This document shows, one piece after another, positions 7,985-14,772 of a stretch of 42,013 nt of DNA. The notes below the pieces were generated by a model. That model saw nothing but the letters and a program-made list of their open reading frames with translations. It ran no database searches and had not been told where the DNA came from. This DNA is from Streptomyces hydrogenans (GTDB lineage Bacteria > Actinomycetota > Actinomycetes > Streptomycetales > Streptomycetaceae), in assembly GCF_014656075.1 (NCBI RefSeq), contig NZ_BNBS01000072.1, forward strand, positions 1 through 42,013, written 5' to 3'. How positions within the stretch are numbered: the first letter of the stretch is position 1; every line of letters begins with the position of its first letter. The translations under genes and the position numbers were made by a program.

Positions 7985-9070
7985 ATGGAGAACTCGCTGT
8001 TGCTGATGATCGCCCTGGGCGGCTCGGCACTGGCCGCGTACGCCGTCGTGCGGGCGGCGGACCTGGCGACCCGGCGCGCGGACGCCCGGCGCCCCGGGAC
8101 GCCCCTGTGGGCGCTGCTGCGCCGGTGTCGTACGCCCCTGTTCGTCGTCCTCTTCACGGCCCTGTTCGGCTGGGCGGTGCGCGCCACCGGCTGGACCCCG
8201 GCGCGGGACCACGCCGGGCTCGTCGACCGGATCCGGGTGCTGTGCCTGATCGGCAGCGGGGCCTGGCTGACGGTCCGCTTCGCCTCCGCGCTGGTCGAGT
8301 CCTCGTACGCGCGCTACGCCGGGCGCACGCACGACCGGGCCCGGGTGCGCCGGGTGCGGACCCAGGTCACCCTGATCACCCGGGTCGTGTCGGTCGGCGT
8401 CGGGGTGATCGCCTGCGCGGTGGCCCTCGTGACCTTCCCGTCGTTCCGCGCGCTCGGCACCTCGCTGCTCGCCTCCGCCGGCATCATCGGCATCGTGGCG
8501 GGCGTGGCGGCGCAGTCGACCCTCGGCAACCTCTTCGCCGGCTTCCAGATCGCCTTCGGCGACATGGTCCGCATCGGCGACACCGTCGTCGTGGACGGCG
8601 AGTGGGGTCTCGTCGAGGAGATCACCCTGACCTTCCTCACCGTGCGCACCTGGGACGAGCGGCGGGTCACGCTGCCCGTCTCCTACTTCACCTCGCGTCC
8701 CTTCGAGAACTGGTCCCGGGGCGGCGCCGAGATGACGGGCACGGTGTTCCTCCACTGCGACCACGCCACGCCGGTGCCGCTCCTGCGGGACCACCTGCGC
8801 GGCTTCCTCGACGACTGCCCCGGCTGGGACCGGCGCGGCTGGGACCTCTCGGTGACGGACACCTCCCCGACCGGCATCACCGTCCGCGCCCTGGTCACGG
8901 CCAAGGACCCCGACGAACTGTGGACCGTCCGCTGCGCGGTCCGCGAGGAACTGGTCCGCTGGCTGACCGAGAAGCACCCTGCGGCGCTGCCGAAGGTCGT
9001 CACCGCCCCGCCCCCGAACCCGCCCGGCGCGCCGGTGCCGCGCCCCGGCGGCGGGCCGTCCGGCGGCTGA
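7985..9070 (+). CDS. MscS-family mechanosensitive ion channel
   Basis: 361 aa from ATG 7985 (GGTGAGGCG upstream). The frame is open upstream to 7775 but the first part is charged, low-complexity sequence on the other side of the probable promoter. Hydrophobic segments lie near residues 5-20, 45-60, 80-98 and 130-150. The pore-lining helix and beta domain characteristic of MscS follow: LLASAGIIGIVAGVAAQSTLGNLFAGFQIAFGD is split here as SAGIIGIVAG and QSTLGNLFAG, then IGDTVVVDGEWGLVEEI and VTLPVSYF. Such channels open under membrane tension and release solutes on hypo-osmotic shock. The end is Pro/Gly-rich and probably disordered. The acetyltransferase gene starts 37 bp later and may be co-transcribed. 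Confidence 0.9.
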   Translation: MENSLLLMIALGGSALAAYAVVRAADLATRRADARRPGTPLWALLRRCRTPLFVVLFTALFGWAVRATGWTPARDHAGLVDRIRVLCLIGSGAWLTVRFASALVESSYARYAGRTHDRARVRRVRTQVTLITRVVSVGVGVIACAVALVTFPSFRALGTSLLASAGIIGIVAGVAAQSTLGNLFAGFQIAFGDMVRIGDTVVVDGEWGLVEEITLTFLTVRTWDERRVTLPVSYFTSRPFENWSRGGAEMTGTVFLHCDHATPVPLLRDHLRGFLDDCPGWDRRGWDLSVTDTSPTGITVRALVTAKDPDELWTVRCAVREELVRWLTEKHPAALPKVVTAPPPNPPGAPVPRPGGGPSGG

Positions 9071-9107
9071 TCTCCCGTCCGGCGGCGGCATGGGGCAGGC
9101 TGGGGGG

Positions 9108-9620
9108 ATGAGCGACCTGCACGGCGCCGCCGTCGTCCTGCGCCCCTCCGTCCCCGGGGACGTCCCCGCCCTGGCCGCCGTCCGGGCCACGCCCGAGGTG
9201 CGGGCCCGCTGGCGCGGCGGGGACGACCTGGTCGAGGAGGTCGCCGCCGACCTGGAGGACCCCGACACCCGCTGTCTGACGGTCCGGCACCACGGCCGGA
9301 TCGTCGGCATGATCCAGTGGTACGCGGAGGACGAGCCGGACTACCGGCACGCCGGCATCGACCTGTTCCTCGACCCGTCGGTGCACGGCCGGGGCCTGGG
9401 CACGGACGCCGTCCGCACCCTCGCCCGCCATCTCGTCGACGACCACGGCTTCCACCGGCTGGTCATCGATCCGGCCGCCGACAACGCGGCGGCGATCCGC
9501 TGCTACGAGAAGGCCGGCTTCCGCCCCGTCGGGGTGATGCGCCAGTACGAGCGCGGCGCGGACGGCACCTGGCACGACGGCCTGCTGATGGACCTGCTGG
9601 CGTCGGAGCTGGTGCGCTGA
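9108..9620 (+). CDS. GNAT-family N-acetyltransferase
   Basis: 170 aa from ATG 9108, with a purine-rich GGGGGG just before it. The acetyl-CoA pyrophosphate-binding motif is clear as VHGRGLGTDAVRTLARHL (about residues 94-111), followed by HRLVIDPAADNAAAIRCYEKAGF, the usual last strand-helix of aminoglycoside 6'-like and RimJ-like GNATs. The N-terminal LRPSVPGDVPALAAVRA block is also typical. The reaction should be transfer of an acetyl group from acetyl-CoA to an amine; the acceptor is unknown. The resemblance to AAC(6')-type enzymes is only general and does not show drug resistance. It lies 37 bp after the MscS-type gene on the same strand. Confidence 0.88.
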   Translation: MSDLHGAAVVLRPSVPGDVPALAAVRATPEVRARWRGGDDLVEEVAADLEDPDTRCLTVRHHGRIVGMIQWYAEDEPDYRHAGIDLFLDPSVHGRGLGTDAVRTLARHLVDDHGFHRLVIDPAADNAAAIRCYEKAGFRPVGVMRQYERGADGTWHDGLLMDLLASELVR

Positions 9621-9636
9621 GCGGCGCTCACCGCGT

Positions 9637-9807
9637 TCAGTCGCCGCCGCAGCCGCCGCACCCTCCGCCGCAGCCGCCACCGTCGCCCCCGGCGCCGCCG
9701 GAGCCGCCGCTTCCGCCGCTGCCCCCTCCGCCGCCGCTGTCCCCGAAGGCGCTGATGAGGGCCCAGACGACGACCACGATGACCACGAGTCCCAGGAAGT
9801 CCGCCAC
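9637..9807 (-). CDS. Tiny membrane protein with Gly/Cys-rich tail
   Basis: 56 aa from GTG 9807, chosen because GGAGGGG lies directly upstream; the longer open frame to 9939 adds only Arg/Pro-rich sequence. Residues 3-20 (DFLGLVVIVVVVWALISA) form one membrane segment. The rest is almost only Gly and Ser and ends GGCGGGCGGCGGD with three Cys. Short proteins with one helix and a flexible Gly tail occur in actinomycetes without known function; the Cys spacing could bind metal or form disulfides. It ends 17 bp from the stop of the convergent acetyltransferase gene. It could be a chance frame, but the ribosome site and the sharp helix argue for a gene. Confidence 0.6.
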   Translation of the reverse strand: MADFLGLVVIVVVVWALISAFGDSGGGGGSGGSGGSGGAGGDGGGCGGGCGGCGGD

Positions 9808-9844
9808 GGTGTCCCCTCCCCCGCCGTCCCGCGACGGCTCACGG

Positions 9845-9856
9845 CGGGTATACCCG
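9845..9856. promoter_or_regulatory. Perfect palindrome upstream of the tiny membrane-protein gene
   Basis: CGGGTATACCCG is a perfect 12-bp palindrome 38 bp before the GTG at 9807, with a GGAAC block just upstream of it on the minus strand. It could be an operator overlapping the promoter; the binding protein is unknown. Confidence 0.4.
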
Positions 9857-9981
9857 TTCCGTCGCACACCCGAGCGCACGCGGGGGCCCGGACCCCGGTG
9901 GACTCGGGGCGCGCGTCCCACGCGGCTCGGCCGCACCACGGGGGGCCGGCGGTCCGTCGCCGCCCGGCCGTCCCGCGCGGA

Positions 9982-10623
9982 TCAGCCGCGGCCGAGGATC
10001 CCCCGGTCGTAGCCGGCGGCGACGGCCGCCGCCCGGTCCTTGACGGCGAGTTTGGCGTAGATGTGGGTGAGGTGGGTCTTCACCGTGGCCTCGCTGATGA
10101 AGAGTTCGGCGGCGATCTCGCGGTTGGAGGTGCCCCGGGCGACCAGGACGAGGATCTCCCGCTCGCGGGCAGAGAGGGTGTCGTCGACCGGCTCGGCGGG
10201 CCGGCGCACGGCGCTGACGAGACGGGTGGCGACGGCCGGGGAGAGGACGGTGCGCCCCTCGGCGGCGGCCCGGACGGCGGCGAACAGCTCCTCGCGGGGC
10301 GCGTCCTTGAGGAGGTAGCCGGTCGCGCCCGCCTCGATGGCGGTGAGGGTGTCGGTGTCCGTGTCGTACGTGGTGAGCACCAGGACCCGGGCCCGGGCGC
10401 CGTGCCGCGCGAGGGCGGCGATGGCGTCGACGCCGCCGCCCGCCGGCATCCGCAGGTCCATGAGGACGACGTCCGGGTCGAGACGGAGGGCCAGCTCGAC
10501 GGCCTCGACGCCGCCGGACGCCTCGCCGAGGACCCGGAACCCGGGGTCGGCGTCGAACATGCCGCGCAGGCCGTCCCGTACGACGGGGTGGTCGTCGACG
10601 ACGAGCAGGGTGATCTCAGTCAT
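9982..10623 (-). CDS. LuxR/NarL-type response regulator
   Basis: 213 aa from ATG 10623. Receiver domain: acidic pocket VVDDHP at 8-13, phospho-acceptor Asp56 in DVVLMDLRMP, and the conserved Thr/Lys region (LTTYDT, YLLKDAP). The C-terminal LuxR helix-turn-helix is complete (LSAREREILVLVARGTSNREI, then ATVKTHLTHIYAKL; quoted in parts). Its start overlaps the stop of the sensor-kinase gene by 8 nt, so the two are translationally coupled and should be cognate. It is the last gene of an operon with an ABC exporter. Such regulators usually control the adjacent exporter operon; that link is inferred from position. Confidence 0.93.
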   Translation of the reverse strand: MTEITLLVVDDHPVVRDGLRGMFDADPGFRVLGEASGGVEAVELALRLDPDVVLMDLRMPAGGGVDAIAALARHGARARVLVLTTYDTDTDTLTAIEAGATGYLLKDAPREELFAAVRAAAEGRTVLSPAVATRLVSAVRRPAEPVDDTLSAREREILVLVARGTSNREIAAELFISEATVKTHLTHIYAKLAVKDRAAAVAAGYDRGILGRG

Positions 10624-11968
10624 GGCGGGCCAACGGTACGCGAACGGAGACGGCGGTGCCCTCCCCCGCCGCCGACTCGATCCCGACCTCCCCGGCGAGG
10701 CGTTCGGCGCGGGCCCGCATGCCGTCCAGGCCGAAGCCGCCGTGGGAGCCGCGGGCGGACGGGGCCGACGGGTCGAAGCCCCGTCCGTCGTCACGGATGT
10801 CGAGGACGACCTCGTCGCCCATGTACGAGAGCGTGATGCCGGCGCGGGTGGCCCCGGAGTGGCGCTCGGCGTTGGCCAGCGCCTCCTGGGCGATGCGGAG
10901 CAGGGTGGCGGCGACCTCCTCGTGGAGCGGGTGCGGGGTGCCGGTGGCCGTGAACCGCCCGCTGATGCCGGTGCGTTCGGCCCACGCGTCGACGGTCTTG
11001 CCGAGCGCCTCGGGCAGGGTGTCGTGCTCCAGGGCGACCGGACTGAGGTCCTGCACGGAGCGGCGGGCCTCGCCGAGGCTGTGCCGGGCGAGGGCGGCGG
11101 CCCGCTGGTGGTGGACGCGGGCCTGGCCGGGGGCGGCGGTGTCGGCGGCCTGGAGCTGGGCGATGATGCCGGTGAGCCCCTGGGCGAGGGTGTCGTGGAT
11201 CTCCGCGGCGAGCCGGCGGCGTTCGTCCGCGACGCCGGCCTCCCGCGCCTGGAGGACGAGCTGCGCCTGGAGGGTGGCGTTCTCGGCGAGCGCCTGCTCC
11301 AGACGGGCGTTGGTCCGGGCCAGCTGGGCGATGGTCGCGGAGCGTTCGGCGGCCTTCTCGGCCTCCTTGGCGTCGAGGTGCGCGAGGCCGACGGCGAGGC
11401 TCGCGTTGAGCAGGAACAGTCCGCCGAAGGCGACCCAGTTCAGCGCGCTCGCCGGCGGCAGCCCGCCGGACTGGGAACCGGCCATGGTGAGCGCGACGGC
11501 GAGGAGTCCGGCCCGGACGAACACCGGTCGCGGCGGCAGGAGTTGGACGGCGTCGAAGTAGCCGACGCAGGCGAAGACGGCGAAGAAGGGGTTGAGCCAG
11601 GTCAGGGCGAAGGCGAGCGCCGTCCGCAGCGCGAAGTAGGCGGCGGAGCCGGGGCCGGGCGCGCCCGGGACGAGCACGACCGCGCGGCCTCCGTCCACCG
11701 CCTCCGGCGGGGACGCGGGCGGCCGGCGCGTGTGCCAGCCCAGCTGGAGGGCGAGGACGGCGGCGACCAGGCCGCCCGCGGCCACCGTCTCCGGACCGCT
11801 CATCAGCTCGCTCGCGGTGGCGCCCGCGAGGACCGTGGCGATGCCGAGGAGCACGTACGGCCCCCAGCGGAAGAACTGCGACCAGCGTTCCTCGAGCGTC
11901 GTCGCCGTCCCCTCGGACACCTCCACCGACGCCTCCCCCTCCACCGTCACCGCCCCTCCATACGTCAC
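10616..11968 (-). CDS. Sensor histidine kinase (HisKA_3 type)
   Basis: 450 aa from ATG 11968; the ATGA overlap with the permease stop fixes the start. About five hydrophobic segments lie between residues 35 and 200 (for instance 36-52, 62-78, 112-138, 150-165, 178-195) without a long extracellular loop, so it senses through the membrane. A coiled stretch (200-248) leads to the phospho-acceptor His258 in AAEIHDTLAQGL. The ATPase part has NAERHSGA, DIRDDGRGFDP and GGFGLDGMRARAE. It should autophosphorylate and pass phosphate to Asp56 of the regulator encoded by the overlapping downstream gene. Intramembrane-sensing kinases next to ABC exporters often respond to cell-envelope-active compounds; that is inference from context. 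Confidence 0.93.
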   Translation of the reverse strand: MTYGGAVTVEGEASVEVSEGTATTLEERWSQFFRWGPYVLLGIATVLAGATASELMSGPETVAAGGLVAAVLALQLGWHTRRPPASPPEAVDGGRAVVLVPGAPGPGSAAYFALRTALAFALTWLNPFFAVFACVGYFDAVQLLPPRPVFVRAGLLAVALTMAGSQSGGLPPASALNWVAFGGLFLLNASLAVGLAHLDAKEAEKAAERSATIAQLARTNARLEQALAENATLQAQLVLQAREAGVADERRRLAAEIHDTLAQGLTGIIAQLQAADTAAPGQARVHHQRAAALARHSLGEARRSVQDLSPVALEHDTLPEALGKTVDAWAERTGISGRFTATGTPHPLHEEVAATLLRIAQEALANAERHSGATRAGITLSYMGDEVVLDIRDDGRGFDPSAPSARGSHGGFGLDGMRARAERLAGEVGIESAAGEGTAVSVRVPLARHD

Positions 11969-12726
11969 TCCCAGCGGAAGCGCCGGACCGCCACCGCCGT
12001 CAGCACGACCGCCCAGAAGACCATCACCGCGACCGCGACCGCGCTCGGCCAGCCGCCGCGCGCCGCCTCGTCGAGGGCCCGCGAGGCGGCCCCGTAGGGC
12101 GCGAACTCGACGATCCGGCGCAGCGTATCCGGCATCGCCTGGACCGGCACCCAGACGCCGGCCGTGAACATGGTCGGGAAGAAGACCGCCGTCCCGACCG
12201 CGGTGGCGACCTTCTGGGTGCGGGACAGCGCGCAGACGGCCGCGCCGAGGGCCAGGGCGCCGCCGGTGGCGAGCAGCAGCGCGGCCGCGTACCCGAGGAG
12301 GTTGCCGGGGAGCGCGACGCCGAACGCGGCCCGGCCGACCACGATCACCAGCAGGGCGGAGACCAGCGCGGCGCCGGCGTGCAGCACGAGCTGGGCGGTG
12401 AGCAGCGCGGCCGGACGGACGGGGGTGGCGGACATCCGGCGCAGGATGCCGCGCTCGCGGTAGCCGGCGAGGACCGGCGGCATGGCCTGGAGGCCGGCCA
12501 TGATCAGGGCGAAGAGCACGGCGACGGGGACGTACAGGTCGATCACCCGGCGGCCGCCGAGGTCGGGGGACGCCTCCCGCATGGACGGGACGAGCCCGAG
12601 GATCACCAGGAGGACGGTCGGCGAGACCATCACCCAGAACAGGGCGGCCGGTTCGCGGGCGAAGAGGCGTGCCTCGGTCCTGAGGACCGCGCGGGTGGCG
12701 GAGACCGGTGCGGTGGTGCTGGCCAT
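11965..12726 (-). CDS. ABC-2 type exporter permease
   Basis: 253 aa from ATG 12726, with AGGAG upstream; the open frame continues upstream to 13854 only as a shadow of the ATPase gene. Six membrane segments can be seen (about residues 27-45, 65-85, 105-125, 135-160, 168-190, 228-246). YRERGILRRMSATPVRPAALL is the cytoplasmic motif of DrrB/ABC-2 permeases, here at about 90-110. It should pair with the ATPase encoded 92 bp upstream to export a drug or lipid-like substrate. The stop overlaps the kinase start (ATGA), joining exporter and two-component system in one operon. Confidence 0.9.
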   Translation of the reverse strand: MASTTAPVSATRAVLRTEARLFAREPAALFWVMVSPTVLLVILGLVPSMREASPDLGGRRVIDLYVPVAVLFALIMAGLQAMPPVLAGYRERGILRRMSATPVRPAALLTAQLVLHAGAALVSALLVIVVGRAAFGVALPGNLLGYAAALLLATGGALALGAAVCALSRTQKVATAVGTAVFFPTMFTAGVWVPVQAMPDTLRRIVEFAPYGAASRALDEAARGGWPSAVAVAVMVFWAVVLTAVAVRRFRWE

Positions 12727-12818
12727 GGGGCTGCTCCTGTCGGGGGAGGCGGGTGGCCGGACGTGGGGCGGCGGGGGCGGGGTGGCCCGCGGGCGCCGGG
12801 GCGTGCGGGCGGTGGCGT

Positions 12819-13712
12819 TCAGGAGGTGAGGTCGAGGTAGGCGTCGTCGAGGGTGGTGTCGGTGATGCGCAGTCCGCGGGCGGTGACCGCGCGGCGGGCG
12901 AGCAGCGACACGAAGGCGTCGACGGTCGCGTCGGTGCCGGTCACGACGGTCCGGCCGTCGCGGGCGACGACGTCGGCGGCGCCGGGCAGGGCCCGCAGTT
13001 CGGCGGTTTCCAGGGGGCTGTCGGCGGCGAAGGAGATCACCCGGGCGGTGGCGGTGCGGCCGATGAGACCGGCCGGGGTGTCGAGGGCCGTGACCCGGCC
13101 GCGGTCGATCACGGCGATCCGGTCGCAGAGGCGCTGGGCCTCCTCCATGACGTGGGTGACGAGGAGGACGGTGACGCCGTCGGCCCGGATGGACTCGACG
13201 AGGTCCCAGGTGTCCCGGCGGGCCCGGGGGTCGAGCCCGGTGGTGAGTTCGTCGAGGACGACGGCGCGGGGGTCGCCGATCAGCGCGAGGGCGATGAACA
13301 GCCGCTGCTTCTGCCCCCCGGACAGCTTCCCGAACCGCACGCCCAGGTGGGCTTCGAGACCGAGTCGGGCGGCCAGCGCGTGCCGGTCGGCCGGCCGCTC
13401 GTAGAAGGAGGCGTACAGCTCCAGCGCCTCCCCCACGGTGAGCTTCGCCTGGAGTTCGCTCTGCTGGAGCTGGACCCCGAGCAGCCGGGTGACCCGGTCG
13501 TGCTCGGCGACGGGGTCCAGCCCCGCCACCCGCACCACACCGGAGTCGGCGGTCCGGAGTCCGGCCACGCATTCGACGGTGGTGGTCTTGCCGGCGCCGT
13601 TGGGCCCGAGGATCCCGAAGATCTCCCCCTCGTCCACGGAGAAGGAGACGCCGTCGACGGCCTTCCGCTCCCCGTACGCCTTGCGCAGGTCCCGCACTTC
13701 GATCATCGGCAT
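12819..13712 (-). CDS. ABC exporter ATP-binding protein (DrrA-like)
   Basis: 297 aa from ATG 13712; a second ATG two codons later is equally possible. Walker A GPNGAGKTTT (about 35-44), Q-loop VQLQQSEL, signature LSGGQKQR, Walker B AVVLDELTTGLD and H-loop VTHVMEEAQ are all intact. The extra C-terminal domain of about 80 residues is typical of DrrA/CcmA-type exporter ATPases. It is the first gene of the run of ATPase, permease, sensor kinase and response regulator on the minus strand. It should drive the permease by ATP hydrolysis at the inner face of the membrane. The substrate is unknown. The 180 bp upstream to the ACT gene contain no obvious hairpin. Confidence 0.93.
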   Translation of the reverse strand: MPMIEVRDLRKAYGERKAVDGVSFSVDEGEIFGILGPNGAGKTTTVECVAGLRTADSGVVRVAGLDPVAEHDRVTRLLGVQLQQSELQAKLTVGEALELYASFYERPADRHALAARLGLEAHLGVRFGKLSGGQKQRLFIALALIGDPRAVVLDELTTGLDPRARRDTWDLVESIRADGVTVLLVTHVMEEAQRLCDRIAVIDRGRVTALDTPAGLIGRTATARVISFAADSPLETAELRALPGAADVVARDGRTVVTGTDATVDAFVSLLARRAVTARGLRITDTTLDDAYLDLTS

Positions 13713-13893
13713 GCCCCCACGATCGCCCCCGCGGCTCCCCTCCCGGCATCCCCCGTCCCGCTCGACCTGCCGTCAACCGATCGGACGATACGGGTACGAC
13801 GTCCGGCTGCGGCGAGTCCGGCGCGGGGGGGGGCGGGAGGCGGGGTCCGGGCACGGAGGTCGGGGGCTTGGGGTCGGCCCGCGTCGCCGGGGG

Positions 13894-14184
13894 TCAGGCC
13901 GACGGGGTGGGTCCCGCCTCCGCCACGGACAAGGTGTCCACCATCCGGTTCAGCTTGTTGCGGGCGCGCGTCGCGTGCGCGCGCGGCAGCCTGATCTCGG
14001 CGAGGGCCCGGGCCGAGCCGGTGACCACGTACGCCAGGGCCAGGACGGGCGTGCTGCCGAGGGTGGCGGCGATCCTGGCCAGCGCCCCGGGGGTGTCCCG
14101 CAGCGTGACGACCATCGTGCACGTGTCGGCGGGGGACGCGTCGGGGAGCGTCGTACCGGGGCGGGGGGAGCCGGCGTCTGCCAT
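13894..14184 (-). CDS. Stand-alone ACT-domain protein resembling the IlvN N-terminal domain
   Basis: 96 aa from ATG 14184 (AGGAA upstream). After a disordered 24 residues comes a single ACT domain: CTMVVTLRDTPGALARIAATL, ending in ARNKLNRMVDTLSV. The DTPGALARIA turn and the KLNRMVDTL end resemble the regulatory subunit of acetolactate synthase (IlvN), which binds branched-chain amino acids. A second IlvN domain and a neighbouring catalytic subunit are missing, so it is not a normal IlvN. The upstream leader peptide rich in Leu/Ile/Val and the attenuator hairpin strengthen a link to branched-chain amino-acid supply. It may sense valine, leucine or isoleucine and act on an enzyme encoded elsewhere; that role is inferred. 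Confidence 0.78.
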   Translation of the reverse strand: MADAGSPRPGTTLPDASPADTCTMVVTLRDTPGALARIAATLGSTPVLALAYVVTGSARALAEIRLPRAHATRARNKLNRMVDTLSVAEAGPTPSA

Positions 14185-14246
14185 GAGGTGTTCCTGTCCA
14201 GGTCTGTCGGCCGGGTGGGCCGTGGTGTCAGGGGTTCCGGGAAACG

Positions 14247-14276
14247 AAAAGACCCCTCGTGGAATCACGAGAGGTC
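14247..14276 (-). terminator. Attenuator hairpin in the leader of the ACT gene
   Basis: On the minus strand GACCTCTCGTG (14276-14266) pairs over its whole length with CACGAGGGGTC (14261-14251), one G-U pair, loop ATTC, followed by TTTT (14250-14247). A stem with a U-run is rare in such GC-rich DNA and is the textbook form of an intrinsic terminator. It sits between the leader-peptide stop (14320) and the ACT gene start (14184), so it should act as a conditional attenuator. Confidence 0.85.
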
Positions 14277-14319
14277 GGCGTGCGGGCGGTGGAGCGGGCC
14301 GGGAGGGATCGCCTCCGGG

Positions 14320-14367
14320 TCAGCTCGGTGCCGGCACGCGGGCGCGAATAATGAGCCGCCGCTGCAT
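14320..14367 (-). CDS. 15-residue leader peptide of a transcription attenuator
   Basis: ATG 14367 to TGA 14320 encodes MQRRLIIRARVPAPS, with GGGAG 9-13 nt upstream. It carries Leu-Ile-Ile and Val, and both Ile codons are ATT, which is rare where ATC dominates. The intrinsic terminator follows 43 nt after its stop and then the IlvN-like ACT gene. In known attenuators, a ribosome stalled on codons for a scarce amino acid prevents terminator formation. The arrangement predicts that scarcity of Ile/Leu/Val (or possibly Arg, with four codons) increases ACT-gene expression. A competing hairpin (plus-strand 14299-14318, CCGGGAGG...CCTCCGG) lies between stop and terminator and could be part of the switch. 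Confidence 0.78.
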   Translation of the reverse strand: MQRRLIIRARVPAPS

Positions 14368-14494
14368 GCCGCGAGTCTCCCACGGATCACCATTCCCCGG
14401 ACAAGTCGTCTCGCTCACCGGACACCTCCCGCGGCGGCGAGCCCGCGCGCGGACGCGCCCGACCCGTCACGGCGGTTCAGGCCGGCGCACCGCG

Positions 14495-14570
14495 GTTCAG
14501 TGGACGAGCGGCCGATCGGCATCGCCCGAACCACACGAACGACCGTACGTTTCAGGCGAGTTCACTGAAC
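14495..14570. promoter_or_regulatory. Pair of GTTCAnTGAAC-type inverted repeats
   Basis: GTTCACTGAAC at 14560-14570 is a perfect inverted repeat around one base. GTTCAGTGGAC at 14495-14505 matches its reverse complement with one change, 65 bp away. Two related sites about six helical turns apart in a divergent promoter region could bind one dimeric regulator. The regulator is not identifiable. Confidence 0.4.
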
Positions 14571-14694
14571 CGACCACACCCCCGCGACCGGCCCCGGTAA
14601 ACCGGCCCTTCGTGCTTGACACGGATCCGACCACGGGTGCCTCATGGTGCGCACACCCCGGCCATGCGGACCCGCGGCTCGGTCGCCGCACTCT

Positions 14695-14706
14695 GACAAC
14701 GTTGTC
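14695..14706. promoter_or_regulatory. LacI-type operator upstream of the mannanase gene
   Basis: GACAACGTTGTC is a perfect 12-bp palindrome with the central CG usual for LacI-family operators, 67 bp before the mannanase ATG. The identical 12-mer occurs 57 bp before the ROK kinase start (28662-28673) and inside the beta-mannosidase gene (22154-22165). All three belong to mannan/mannose genes, which makes it a likely regulon operator. Confidence 0.8.
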
Positions 14707-14772
14707 CACGTTCCGGAGTTCCGCGCGAACGGGGCTCGTTCCCCCCTTCCCCTTCCCTGTACGAGGAGAGGC

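Larger units (their letters stand above)
14368..14772. other. Divergent regulatory region between ACT leader and mannanase gene
   Basis: 405 bp without a gene. It holds two related inverted repeats, a TTGACA at 14616-14621 that could be a -35 element (no good -10 at the right distance), CCGGT-AA-ACCGG at 14594-14605, and the GACAACGTTGTC operator at 14695-14706. Promoters for the leftward leader transcript and the rightward mannanase gene must both lie here. Confidence 0.7.

Noticed and set aside
9108..9620. Aminoglycoside 6'-acetyltransferase
   Set aside because: Only general GNAT motifs are visible; nothing in the sequence or neighbourhood supports a drug-modifying role.
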